Assembly (NCBI GenBank): GCA_038231495.1
Contig: JBBRLG010000045.1
Coordinates: 1-22,164 of the forward strand
Direction: 5' to 3'
Source of the DNA: JBBRLG01 sp038231495
GTDB lineage: Bacteria; Planctomycetota; Planctomycetia; Gemmatales; Gemmataceae
Length of the DNA stretch: 22,164 nt
This document shows, piece by piece, positions 1 through 7,854 of the stretch (position 1 is its first letter; every line of letters starts with the position of its first letter). Under the pieces are notes generated by a model that was not told the origin of the DNA, did no database searches, and was given only the letters and a program-made list of their open reading frames with translations. The position numbers were made by a program, and so were the translations under genes.

Positions 1-1090
1 CCTTTGCCCAGTCGCCGACCTCCGCTTCCAGCGAAACCGTCTTGCGATCGCGCCAGACCTTCACCTGCACGCGCTGGCCCGGCGTCAGGGAACTGATCAG
101 GTTGATGAACTGGTTTTCGTTGCGGACGGTTACGCCGTCCACGTCCAGCACCACGTCGTTCGTCCGGAACCCCGCCGCCGCCGCCGGCGTGTCCGCGTAC
201 ACCGTTTCCACCAGGGCACCCTGCGCCCGGTCCATGCCCAGCTTGATTGCGTCCGCCGCTTCAAAACTCGCCGCCACCTGGACGCCCAGGTAGCCGCGCG
301 ACACGGCACCCTTTTCCAACAGCTGCTTGGCAATCCGCTTGACCATGTTAATCGGAATGCTGAACGACACGCCGCTGTTGCTGCCGCTGTTGGACGCGAT
401 CGCCGTGTTGATGCCGACCACGTCGCCGTCGAGGTTGACCAACGGTCCGCCGCTCGACCCCGGGTTGATGGCCGCGTCGGTTTGCAAGAATTCCTTGATG
501 CGAATGGTGGCACCCAGACTGATCTGGCCGCGCTCCTTGGCGCTGATGATGCCGTGCGTCACCGTCTGGTTGAGGCCGAACGGGCTGCCGAACGCCAACA
601 CCCATTGGCCGACGCGGGTCTGGTCGCTGTCGGCCAGGTTAGCCGTCGGGATGGCGTCGGTGCCGTCCACGCGCAGCACCGCCACGTCCGATTCGGGGTC
701 GGTCCAGACCTGGGAAGGTTTGAGGATGTGGCTGTCGGCGAGGCTGATGTTGATCTGGTCCGGCGGCGCCTGTTGAATAACGTGGTTGTTGGTCAGCACG
801 TAGACGCCCTTCTGGTTGGGTAGGCGCACCAGCACGCCGGAGCCGGACTCCTCGACGGTTTTCATTTTGCCGCCCTTGCTGGCGACTTTGCTGGCGTCGA
901 TAGCGACGACGGTGGGCGAAATTTTGCGCGCCACCGCCTCGAAGCGGTCGCTCAGCCGGCCGAGGTCGCTGACGGCGGCGGGGTTGTCGGCCCGCGCGAA
1001 CGGCAGACCCTGCGCGGTAACGTACACCGCCGTCAAACCGCCGAGGAACGAACACGTGCCGAGAAAGAACGGCATCAATAGGCGTCGCAT
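1..1090 (-). CDS. htrA: HtrA/DegQ-type trypsin-like serine protease with PDZ domain (3' end beyond window)
   Basis: Periplasmic or membrane-anchored protein-quality protease. Reading the minus strand from the ATG at 1090 gives an N-terminal hydrophobic segment (about residues 4-28), then a trypsin-like domain with a complete triad: H103 in TNNHVI, D135 in ESDVAVL and S213 in NPGSSGGPL. Spacing is close to that of DegP. A PDZ domain begins near residue 262 (RGYLGVQV) and contains the usual GF-x-x-ND-VVLDVDG segment. The frame is open to the window edge, so the C-terminus and any second PDZ are not seen. The 5' leader contains a long inverted tandem repeat (1111-1209). A DksA-family gene lies upstream on the same strand but is separated by a terminator, so co-transcription is unlikely. 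The family assignment is firm; the exact paralogue is not. Confidence 0.93.
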   Translation of the reverse strand, partial: MRRLLMPFFLGTCSFLGGLTAVYVTAQGLPFARADNPAAVSDLGRLSDRFEAVARKISPTVVAIDASKVASKGGKMKTVEESGSGVLVRLPNQKGVYVLTNNHVIQQAPPDQINISLADSHILKPSQVWTDPESDVAVLRVDGTDAIPTANLADSDQTRVGQWVLAFGSPFGLNQTVTHGIISAKERGQISLGATIRIKEFLQTDAAINPGSSGGPLVNLDGDVVGINTAIASNSGSNSGVSFSIPINMVKRIAKQLLEKGAVSRGYLGVQVAASFEAADAIKLGMDRAQGALVETVYADTPAAAAGFRTNDVVLDVDGVTVRNENQFINLISSLTPGQRVQVKVWRDRKTVSLEAEVGDWAK

Positions 1091-1110
1091 GGTGATGGGT
1101 TTCCTGGAAA

Positions 1111-1209
1111 TGGTGGTTGGTGGTTGGTGGCTGGTGGTTGGTGATGATGGAAAGACGATCCTAGCTGTTCGCCTATCCACCAACCACCAACCACCAGCCA
1201 CCAACCACC
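1111..1209. repeat. Inverted tandem repeat (GGTTGGT-type arms), hairpin and G-quadruplex potential
   Basis: Two arms of degenerate TGGTGGT/TGGTTGG units face each other (1111-1143 and 1177-1209). At least 22 bp of each arm is perfectly complementary, with a spacer of roughly 33 bp. The G-rich arm has many GG tracts at 1-2 nt spacing, as in two-tetrad G-quadruplexes. It lies in the leader of the htrA-like gene. It resembles the hairpins at 2827-2923 and 15980-16083 in architecture but not in sequence. Confidence 0.75.
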
Positions 1210-1305
1210 CTGCTGCAAAATCTTACCCGCCGCACCAACCCATTCTTGACAAAAAGTGCGGTTCGGCCTGCCGAAATGACCGCCGCGCGCCGGCATAAAA
1301 CGAAC

Positions 1306-1335
1306 AAAGCCCGCGGTCGGTTGACCGCGGGCTTT
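1306..1335 (-). terminator. Intrinsic terminator of the DksA-like gene
   Basis: A perfect 13-bp stem (1306-1318 with 1323-1335) has a 4-nt loop and a GC-rich core flanked by A/T runs. On the minus strand it is followed by a T-containing tract (GTTCGTTTTATG). It sits 34 bp past the stop of the gene at 1369. Confidence 0.8.
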
Positions 1336-1368
1336 GCAGCTTACCCGTTTTGCCGCTTGCGGCTTTGC

Positions 1369-1836
1369 CTACTTCGACAGATCGCTCTCGATCTCGGCCA
1401 GGTTTACCTCGTGCTGGTCCTCCAGCGGCATGGCGGCGTCGTAAACCTTTTCCCAGTTCGTGTGCCGGCGGTCGTCCCAGGCGGGATACTTTTCCATCTC
1501 GCGCTGGCACTCGATGCAAACCGTGGTGTACGGCAGCGCGTTGAGCCGACCAACGGGAATCCGACTCTGACAGACTTCGCACAGGCCGTACGTGCCCTGT
1601 TTCAAGCGGAATAGGGCCCGTTCGATCTGGCTCAACTCGCGGGCGTCGATCTCGGCAAGCTGCGAGGCCATCTCGTCGCTGCCGGACTCGAAGGCGGCGT
1701 CCGCGGAGTCGCCGGGCGAATCGGTATTGATGTGATTCCGGAGATTATTCAGGTCCTCCGCCAGTTTCTTGTTGAGATCTGCGCGGCGGCCCACCAGGGA
1801 CTTGTGAAGTCGCAATAAGGCGTCTCGTCTAGCCAT
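1369..1836 (-). CDS. DksA/TraR-family C4 zinc-finger protein
   Basis: A 155-residue member of the DksA/TraR family, small proteins that enter the RNA polymerase secondary channel and modulate initiation. Visible: a helical N-terminal region suited to a coiled coil, an acidic tip matching D-x-x-D-x-A (D43, D46, A48), and a four-cysteine zinc site (C86, C89, C107, C110 in CEVC and CIEC). Length is close to E. coli DksA. The start at 1836 is supported by an AAAGGTGG-like ribosome binding site just upstream. The last 30 residues lie beyond the zinc finger and are acidic. A strong terminator follows at 1306-1335, so it is probably a single-gene unit. Whether it responds to ppGpp cannot be told from sequence. 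Confidence 0.9.
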   Translation of the reverse strand: MARRDALLRLHKSLVGRRADLNKKLAEDLNNLRNHINTDSPGDSADAAFESGSDEMASQLAEIDARELSQIERALFRLKQGTYGLCEVCQSRIPVGRLNALPYTTVCIECQREMEKYPAWDDRRHTNWEKVYDAAMPLEDQHEVNLAEIESDLSK

Positions 1837-2368
1837 GGCTCACCACCTTTGTGGATGTTGGGGTCGTCGGTTTCAGGTTGCGGGCTTCCTTCCCTCCGTC
1901 CAAACACGGCATCCCATCGGGGCCTGCCGCCTCCTCCCGCACGTCCTGGCTTTGGGTTGAGGAGTAAAGAAAACGGATGGTCTCAATTGCAAAGGCTATG
2001 CCAGAAATCCGTTTTCTAACCGTGCTCCCACGAAATCGTCAACGACGCCTGGAAAACCAGCGAAATCGTTTGCGGATTTTTCGTCGGGCGTCCGGGGCTT
2101 GGTCGGCGATGGCTCATTATTGAACAGTAGGCTGCCGGAAAAACAGCAGGCGTTCCTTTGTCGAGCCTAGGCCGCACTCGTGTCCCTCGGAACCGACGCA
2201 AGTATAACCGACAAATCCGCGGCCGGTGGTCCGGCGCCGGGCGAAACTTGAAACATTCGAGGAGTTCTGACTCATTATTAGGCACGGCGTCGAGGGGACC
2301 GGACGACCATGCGGCCCAGGACGAACCGTTGGCTGTAGGGTGGGGGGAATTGGCGTCCGGAATGGCCG
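1837..2368. other. Intergenic region without a supported gene; contains an 11-bp inverted repeat
   Basis: No frame here looks protein-like. An 11-bp perfect inverted repeat (1968-1978 with 2007-2017, AGAAAACGGAT arms) spans a 28-nt loop. The stretch next to 1836 should hold the promoter of the DksA-like gene, but no convincing -35/-10 pair was found. Confidence 0.5.
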
Positions 2369-2776
2369 TCACGGTTTACCGGCACCGACCGGCTGGACAC
2401 TTAGGAGATGAGGTTCCTGGCCACGGACGTGCTCGAATTCCAGCCGGACCGCGAACGGCGTTTCGTAAAGCCACTGTTCGTAGGCGCGGTGGTAAAGGAT
2501 TTGACGGGCGGTACGACCGGGCGGGCCGAGCAGTTGACGGACTTGAGCGGGCGACATTCCCGGTTGCACATGCTTGAGCCGGTCCGTGCGTTCGGCGTCC
2601 GTCAACGGCCTGTCGGGAGCGAAGGAGGGTAGCGCTTCAGGCGGCGGTTGCCCGGCTGCCTGGGACAGGCTCGCGAGCAGCAAAACCAGGGCGGACAGCG
2701 CCAGGAGTGCGCGGGGCCGAGGCGAGTCGGGGACGAAAATCCCCGGTGCGTATACCAGTTCGTTAAATCGGCGCAC
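2369..2776 (-). CDS. Small exported or membrane-anchored protein with SmpA/BamE-like fold
   Basis: A 135-residue protein starting at GTG 2776, chosen because a strong GGGGGAGG ribosome site lies 7 nt upstream; the ATG at 2781 is in another frame. Residues 22-41 are a hydrophobic export or anchor segment; no lipobox cysteine is seen. Residues about 62-110 contain LKHVQPGMSPAQVRQLLGPP followed by an aromatic Y-x-x-W-x-Y segment, the usual beginning of the SmpA/OmlA/BamE domain of envelope proteins. Role in the envelope is inferred from the family. The gene lies downstream of sppA on the same strand, separated by a large G/C-run hairpin (2827-2923), so separate expression is likely. Confidence 0.72.
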   Translation of the reverse strand: MRRFNELVYAPGIFVPDSPRPRALLALSALVLLLASLSQAAGQPPPEALPSFAPDRPLTDAERTDRLKHVQPGMSPAQVRQLLGPPGRTARQILYHRAYEQWLYETPFAVRLEFEHVRGQEPHLLSVQPVGAGKP

Positions 2777-2826
2777 GGCATTGCCTCCCCCTTAATTCTC
2801 GTAATCGCTCACCGGCATCAACTTCT

Positions 2827-2923
2827 CCCCCCCTTACGAAGGGGGGGTAGGGGGGGTTAAGAACGGTTGAAGTCCTCCGTCATGGCGTCCTCTCCACCCC
2901 CCTGCCCCCCTTCGTAAGGGGGG
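2827..2923. repeat. Inverted pair of C6-TTACGAA-G6 hairpins
   Basis: At 2827-2847 a run of 7 C, TTACGAA and 7 G forms a hairpin, followed by TA and 7 more G. At 2897-2923 the mirror copy occurs (6 C, TG, 6 C, TTCGTAA, 6 G). Each copy can fold alone, or the two can pair across about 40 bp. It separates sppA from the downstream small gene and could act as terminator or mRNA end-protecting structure. The palindromic, mobile look suggests a repetitive intergenic element. Confidence 0.75.
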
Positions 2924-2935
2924 TGAGAACGGTTA

Positions 2936-4132
2936 CTAATTCTCTTCCATCGCGCTTAACATGCCCGCAAACTCACAGCCCGGCGCAAGATACCACACGC
3001 GCGGCGTCATGCCCTTGCGCAGGGCGGCCGGGTCGAGCACACTGGTCGGCTTGTTCGCCTTGATACCCAGGAGCAATTCCGTCAACGAACGCGGCCGTTC
3101 GTATTGAATCACGCGGAAATCCCCGCTCGTGCCCGCGGCTTGCTCGGCGAGCAAAACGGCGTCGTCGAGGCGGCCGATCTTGTCAATCAGGTTCAATTTC
3201 AGGGCCATGTCGGCAGTGTAGATGCCGCCGTCGGCGCGGTAACGCTGGTAGGGTGCGGCGGGTTCCTTCAACCGCACCGGCGCGGCGTTAACGGGCGTGA
3301 TGTCCACGGGTTCGAGGAGCTTGTCGCGGTTGAAGTGGTCCGGACGGCCGGCGACGACGACTTCGAGGAACTGGTTGTAGGCGTGATCGACCATGTCCTG
3401 CCAGACCTGGCGTTCCTTGCCGTTCATTTCGCGGAACGGTGAGCCGCTGTCCTTGATCTCGCCCTGGCGGATGGTGTTCATGACAATGCCGTGCTCGTTG
3501 GCCAGCTTCGCGACGTTGGGAAACGCGGCATAGACGCCGATAGAGCCGGTGACAGTGGTGCGCTCGGCGAGGATCGGTTTGCCCGGCATCGCGACGTAAT
3601 AGCCGCCGGACGCGGCGATGCCGCCCATGGAGACGACGATCGGCTTGGCGTGCGTCTTTTTCTGCGGGTTGCCGTCGCGCAGTTCGACGAGTCGGCGGTG
3701 CAGGTCGTCGCTGCCAGTGATGCTGCCGCCGGGGCTATCGATGCGAAAGACGACGGCCTTCACGTCGTCGTCCCGGGCGGCCTGTTCGATCTGACGCTGG
3801 GGGAAACTGAGCAACCCTTCCAGGATAACGCCGTCGAGGCGGATGATGGCGATCTTGTCGCGAGCCACCTTGCTGCCCGAATAATAGTGTTCGTTGAGGA
3901 CGACGTTGGGCGCGTCGGGATCGACGCCGGTCCGCAGGAGTACGCTGGCACACAGGATGACAAGGGCCAGGGCCGCGCCGAGGTTGAGCAACAGCGACAG
4001 GCTGAACAGGCAGCTGAAAAACGGCGTCCGGGGCCGGTGCGGCGGCGGATTGCGTTTAGCCGGCGGCTCAGCGGCAGGCGAAGGGTTGCCTGCTAAAGGG
4101 AAGGTCGGCACGGGTGGCTGGGGGTCGGTCAT
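2936..4132 (-). CDS. sppA: Signal peptide peptidase SppA (S49 family)
   Basis: Membrane serine protease that degrades cleaved signal peptides. From the ATG at 4132 the protein is 398 residues: a proline-rich cytoplasmic N-terminus, one transmembrane segment (about 38-67), then the S49 domain. Visible: the RIDSPGGS segment (131-137), the nucleophile Ser in GIAASGGYY (S175), and the general-base Lys in EIKDSGSPFREM (K227). The 52-residue Ser-Lys spacing matches the short single-domain SppA of Gram-positive type, not the duplicated E. coli form. An in-frame ATG at 4303 would add 57 low-complexity residues; 4132 is preferred because the known domain order begins there, but neither start has a clear ribosome site. 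The hairpin pair at 2827-2923 follows the stop directly. Confidence 0.9.
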   Translation of the reverse strand: MTDPQPPVPTFPLAGNPSPAAEPPAKRNPPPHRPRTPFFSCLFSLSLLLNLGAALALVILCASVLLRTGVDPDAPNVVLNEHYYSGSKVARDKIAIIRLDGVILEGLLSFPQRQIEQAARDDDVKAVVFRIDSPGGSITGSDDLHRRLVELRDGNPQKKTHAKPIVVSMGGIAASGGYYVAMPGKPILAERTTVTGSIGVYAAFPNVAKLANEHGIVMNTIRQGEIKDSGSPFREMNGKERQVWQDMVDHAYNQFLEVVVAGRPDHFNRDKLLEPVDITPVNAAPVRLKEPAAPYQRYRADGGIYTADMALKLNLIDKIGRLDDAVLLAEQAAGTSGDFRVIQYERPRSLTELLLGIKANKPTSVLDPAALRKGMTPRVWYLAPGCEFAGMLSAMEEN

Positions 4133-4319
4133 CGCTCGGAGCCTCGGGGAAAGATCGGCAAGGCCAGATGCTGTTTCCGGAGTGGATGATACCGGAAAAG
4201 GAGTTGGTTGAGAAGGATTGCGAGTCGGGAGCCGTACAACCGACCTGGAATTGGGCTGGGGTGGGTTGCTACCCTGGGGGGGGTAGTGGAGGAACCGAGG
4301 CACCGACGAGGACGGGATC

Positions 4320-4544
4320 GTGACATTGCGCTGTGTGCTGGACGGCTTGTTGTTGCGCGGGTGCGTGGGTGCGGACGACCCGTCGTTGGTGGCCTACGAC
4401 GGGCCGGAGCCTTTTGTTTTAGAAGCGTTGGAGGCGCTTTATTACGAGGTCGTGTCGGCGACGGCGGAAGAGTTAATGCGGCTGGAGCGGGGCCACTACC
4501 GGCTGTTGCGGCGGGCATCGGACTTTGCATACAACGCGTTCTAA
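4320..4544 (+). CDS. Small hypothetical protein
   Basis: A 74-residue frame starting at GTG 4320, with a GAGGA ribosome site 7 nt upstream. It has a plausible soluble helical composition (VLEALEALYYEVVSATAEEL, then RLERGHYRLLRRASDF), which non-coding frames here lack. No domain recognised. It is divergent from sppA and ends about 50 bp before the ssrA promoter. Function unknown. Confidence 0.55.
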   Translation: MTLRCVLDGLLLRGCVGADDPSLVAYDGPEPFVLEALEALYYEVVSATAEELMRLERGHYRLLRRASDFAYNAF

Positions 4545-4591
4545 CTCGACTTGCGGCAGACCGCTGTTGGGTGATGACATGCTACCCTGCC

Positions 4592-4619
4592 TTGTTTGAG
4601 CCGCCGCGCGCGGTATAAT
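4592..4619 (+). promoter_or_regulatory. Sigma-70-type promoter of ssrA
   Basis: TTGTTT (4592-4597), a 16-bp spacer and a perfect TATAAT (4614-4619). Transcription would begin near 4626, giving a short 5' leader with a 5-bp hairpin (GTCGC/GCGAC, 4624-4639) to be removed by RNase P at 4645. Confidence 0.8.
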
Positions 4620-4644
4620 AGCGTGTCGCGTGTAAGCGACCCAC

Positions 4645-5056
<412 letters not shown>

Positions 5057-5079
5057 CTTTTGCGCGCCCTTCTTCACCA

Positions 5080-5122
5080 CCCTGGAAAACAGCACAAAAG
5101 GCTTGTTTTCCAGGGTTTTCTT
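5080..5122 (+). terminator. Element-supplied terminator for ssrA
   Basis: A 12-bp perfect stem (5080-5091 with 5104-5115, CCCTGGAAAACA arms), a 12-nt loop and TTTTCTT. It lies 24 bp past the tmRNA 3' end on element DNA, replacing the native terminator now displaced to 15675-15713. It is embedded, antisense, in the integrase coding sequence (about residues 450-462). Confidence 0.8.
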
Positions 5123-6478
5123 GTCGGCTCACTTTAGTCGTTTCCGTAGACGGAAATCTCAGGAAATCGCCCGAATTAGCCCCCAATAGAGCAAGGTTTG
5201 GGCTAAGGTTTTTTGGGGGCTTTCCCGCGGTTCCGGTGGCGGCCAGGCTTTCGGCTGCCGGAGCGCTGGCGGTAGTGGGGATCGGCAACGCTTGCACGGC
5301 GGCGGCCAGGTCGTAGGCCCGCGAATGCGTGTAGCGGCTTGTCATGGAGTAGGTCGAATGGCGGGCCAGGTCTTGATGCTCGCGCGGTGAAACGCCGGTC
5401 TTGCCGATCATCGTGATGTACCCGTGCCTGAGCGAATGAAAATCGGCGTAGCGGCCTTGCGCGTCGCAATAGGCCAGGAAGTCGCTTTGCTCGGCTTCCG
5501 CCCGTTGGCGGGCATCCTGGAAGCCGGAAAGCCATTTCACGCGGGCCTCTATCAAGTCGGTCCGAATCGTATAGACGGCCTTGCGTCGCCACTTGCCGGG
5601 CCAGACGGGTTCGCCAGCCAGCTTGTCGCGCAAGAAGTCGCCCAGGACGCGGGCCACGTCGAGGGGCAGCGGTTGCACGGCCAGCTTGCGATTCTTGGTA
5701 CAGGATGCTTCCACGGTCGCCGTCGGCGCGTCGCCGTCGAGATGGAAACTCTCCGGCGTCATGCTGGCCAGCTCGGAAGCGCGGAAGCCCGTGGCGGCGG
5801 CCGCCAGGTACAGGAAGTAACGCTCCATGCCGGTCAGACAACGGATTGACTTCGGGCTTTGCCGGGCGGCGTCCAAGAGCAAGCCGAGTTCATCGGGAGA
5901 TAAATCCCTCCGCGCGTGGCGAACGTCGCCGGTGTAGGCAAACCTGGACAGGCCGGCCAGCGCGTCGAGAACACTGCGCTTGTCGCGCCACAACCAGCGT
6001 GTGAACCCTTTCACGGCAGCAAGGTAGTCGTTTACGGTCTTCGTGTTCTTGCTCTGGCGAAGGGAACCGAGAAACTCGACAGCGGCGGACGATTGAATGT
6101 CGCCGATCTTGATGAAGCGGCAGCCGTCGAGAATCGCCGTCAGACGGGAAAAGGTTCGCGCCACGTAATCGGAGGTGTTCCCCTTGGCCGCCAGGTAGCG
6201 GCGGAAGTCCTCGGCGTGATCGGCCAACGGCCTCTTGGCGTGTTCTTCGCACGGATCGACAAGGCCCGCGTCCAGCCGAATGCCGCGGCGCTCCAACTCG
6301 GCGGCCTTGTTCTCCGTCGCCTTCTTGTCGCGGTAGCCCTTGACGCGGTGCCGTTCGCCGTCGGGGGTGTAGTAGCGAATGTGCCAGGTGCGCGACTTCT
6401 TTTTGGTTCGCTTCCCGGTTTTGGGGTCGGTGACGGTGTAGCTCGGTCGGAAGACCTCGGCCATGACAGGTTCCCTTT

Positions 6479-6513
6479 CTCAGAGGCGGCCGGCCAGCGT
6501 CGGGGCCTCTGAG
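6479..6513. promoter_or_regulatory. Hairpin just upstream of the integrase ribosome site
   Basis: 9-bp perfect inverted repeat CTCAGAGGC (6479-6487) and GCCTCTGAG (6505-6513). It ends about 14 nt before the integrase start codon. It could be an operator, an attenuator or a read-through barrier between the upstream gene cluster and int. Confidence 0.45.
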
Positions 6514-6592
6514 TTCCCCGACACCAGCGCGGCCAAAAGGACGACGAATCGTAACCCAGCGGGGGGCGAAATTCAAGGTCAGCTGTTCGCGG

Positions 6593-6608
6593 TGACACCC
6601 TGGTGTCA
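6593..6608. promoter_or_regulatory. Operator-like palindrome TGACACC-CT-GGTGTCA
   Basis: A 16-bp inverted repeat with 7-bp perfect arms and a 2-bp centre, overlapping the stop codon of the gene at 6606 and lying about 130 bp upstream of int. Size and symmetry suit a dimeric repressor site; function is inferred only. Confidence 0.35.
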
Positions 6609-6791
6609 GCGGTACGGGCCGGGGTTCTCCGTCACTTCCGGGGCGGCACCTTCGACGCGAACACACTTCAACCCCAGCGACCGCAAGGCGTGCTTCAGCA
6701 AACGACGAATGCGGATTGCCGGCGGCACGTCGTCCGGCAACGCCCGGAACGTCAACCGCACCTCGTCGCCGACCGGGGGGTTGTCGGTCAT
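6606..6791 (-). CDS. Small hypothetical protein of planctomycete elements
   Basis: 61 residues from ATG 6791. The start is fixed by a 4-nt ATGA overlap with the stop of the preceding gene. It begins MTDNPPVGDEVRLTFRALPD and continues with a basic helix RIRRLLKHALRSLGLKCVRV. There are no catalytic or metal motifs. Basic and small, it could bind nucleic acid, but no family is recognised. It is the last gene of a three-gene overlapping series before int. Longer in-frame extension to 6854 is possible but would overlap the upstream gene heavily. Confidence 0.62.
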   Translation of the reverse strand: MTDNPPVGDEVRLTFRALPDDVPPAIRIRRLLKHALRSLGLKCVRVEGAAPEVTENPGPYR

Positions 6792-6979
6792 GCGGATGCC
6801 TCTTGGGGTTCGCTCGGCGGCTGCGCGCCGCTGGTCAACGCGCGGTTGCGGCAAACGTGGATGCCTCGCCTCGACGCTTCGCGCAGCAACGCCTTGTGGC
6901 AGGCGCTAATGTCCGGGCCGCTCGCAACCCGCTGCCACGGCGCAACGCGCGACGTGCGTAACCAACCGTGCCACGTCAT
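6788..6979 (-). CDS. Small hypothetical protein, translationally coupled
   Basis: 63 residues from ATG 6979, overlapping the upstream stop as ATGA and ending in an ATGA overlap with the next gene. Sequence features: MTWHGWLRTSRVAPWQRVAS, then SACHKALLREASRRGI. Composition is that of a folded small protein with Trp and His residues; no known domain recognised. The double overlap is the strongest evidence that it is real and made in fixed ratio to its neighbours. Confidence 0.6.
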   Translation of the reverse strand: MTWHGWLRTSRVAPWQRVASGPDISACHKALLREASRRGIHVCRNRALTSGAQPPSEPQEASA

Positions 6980-7569
6980 GGCGTCCCCCGCGTCGTTGTC
7001 GGTCGGGGTGTCGCCGCCGCCGCCGCCGCCGCGTTCGCCATGGTCCGGGTGTCGCCGATCATCGTGGCCAGCTGGTGCGAACACTGCCGGACCACGGCGA
7101 CCAACTCGGCCGGAACCCGCTGGCGCTCCGGCCAACCGATCCAGACGCCTCGGCCGTCCGATTGCAGTTCAACGCCCAACGTCTCCAACCGCGTCAGCGC
7201 GTCGAGCACCGCGGTGGTGCTGAGCGTCTTGTCGGCCTCCGTCGTGTAGGGTGGCACGCACGGCGGATGGTCCAACAAGGCCCGACACCGACGGCATTCA
7301 GCCCGAAGTCGCCTCCCTCCGGTGCGAATCTGCATCCAACCGATCAGCACCCCGCCAGCCGGCCCGCAGCGGTCACACGGCTGAATCGGCCGCGGTGGGG
7401 CTGGTGGCGGCGTGGCAATGCCCCGCGCGGTCAGTTCCTCGACCACGGCGGCCCGCAGGCCAGACGACAGCTTGCATTCCCGCAGCAACCACCGCAGGTA
7501 GTCCGCAGGCACGCCGCCGAGGGGCTGGTCCTTGTGTTTTCCGAAGGGCAAAACGGTTGCTGGCGGCAT
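6976..7569 (-). CDS. DUF3820-like protein with a four-cysteine zinc knuckle
   Basis: 197 residues from ATG 7569, supported by an AGAGGA ribosome site. Residues 6-35 (VLPFGKHKDQPLGGVPADYL then RWLLREC) match the DUF3820 opening, a small domain often found in phage and nuclease/helicase contexts. A cysteine pair CDRC (C65, C68) and a second pair CRRC (C92, C95) suggest a zinc ribbon. The C-terminal part carries a helical segment (112-165) and then a GCC-repeat-encoded polyalanine run near 182-190. It heads the cluster running 7569 to 6606. Biochemical role unknown; nucleic-acid binding is inference. Confidence 0.72.
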   Translation of the reverse strand: MPPATVLPFGKHKDQPLGGVPADYLRWLLRECKLSSGLRAAVVEELTARGIATPPPAPPRPIQPCDRCGPAGGVLIGWMQIRTGGRRLRAECRRCRALLDHPPCVPPYTTEADKTLSTTAVLDALTRLETLGVELQSDGRGVWIGWPERQRVPAELVAVVRQCSHQLATMIGDTRTMANAAAAAAATPRPTTTRGTP

Positions 7570-7579
7570 TGTCGGCGTC

Positions 7580-7852
7580 CTCTTTTGCTTCGGGGTGGTA
7601 CACGTTGGGACGCGTACCACCCCAAAGCAGCTCTATACTTTCCTTTTCTTCAAAAATGCTGAAAAAAGTAACGCGTGCATTAGTGGGACACGAGTACCAA
7701 CGAGTACCACCCGTCCTAAAACACCCCTTTGGCCGGTTGCGCGTCGTCTTTTCGCGAAACCGACTGGGGTGGTACGCGTACCAACGTGTACCACCCGTCC
7801 TAAGACACCTCTTTTGCTTCGGGGGTGGTACACGGTGGTCCACGGACCCCCG
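7580..7852. repeat. Iteron-like cluster: four imperfect palindromes plus duplicated helicase 3' end
   Basis: Site 1 (7592-7623) and site 3 (7766-7797) share a 32-bp motif GGGGTGGTAC-N12-GTACCACCCC in opposite orientation, about 30 of 32 positions alike. Sites 2 (7684-7713) and 4 (7821-7852) are degenerate versions. Segment 7711-7762 is a near copy of 7850-7902, the last codons of the helicase, including a hairpin with CCGGTTGCGCG arms. A 29-bp stretch at 7580-7608 is repeated at 7809-7838. No protein-like frame spans the region. It is a candidate origin or operator. Confidence 0.7.
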
Positions 7853-7854
7853 TC

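Noticed and set aside
2016..2372. Minus-strand frame of 118 codons overlapping the stop of the BamE-like gene
   Set aside because: Starts by a chance GTGA overlap, but composition is not protein-like (rich in Pro, Arg, Ser, His), there is no ribosome site, and it spans an A/T-rich region with an inverted repeat.
5203..5841. Large overlapping frames inside the integrase region
   Set aside because: Shadow frames of high-GC coding DNA with Arg/Gly/Pro-rich sequence.
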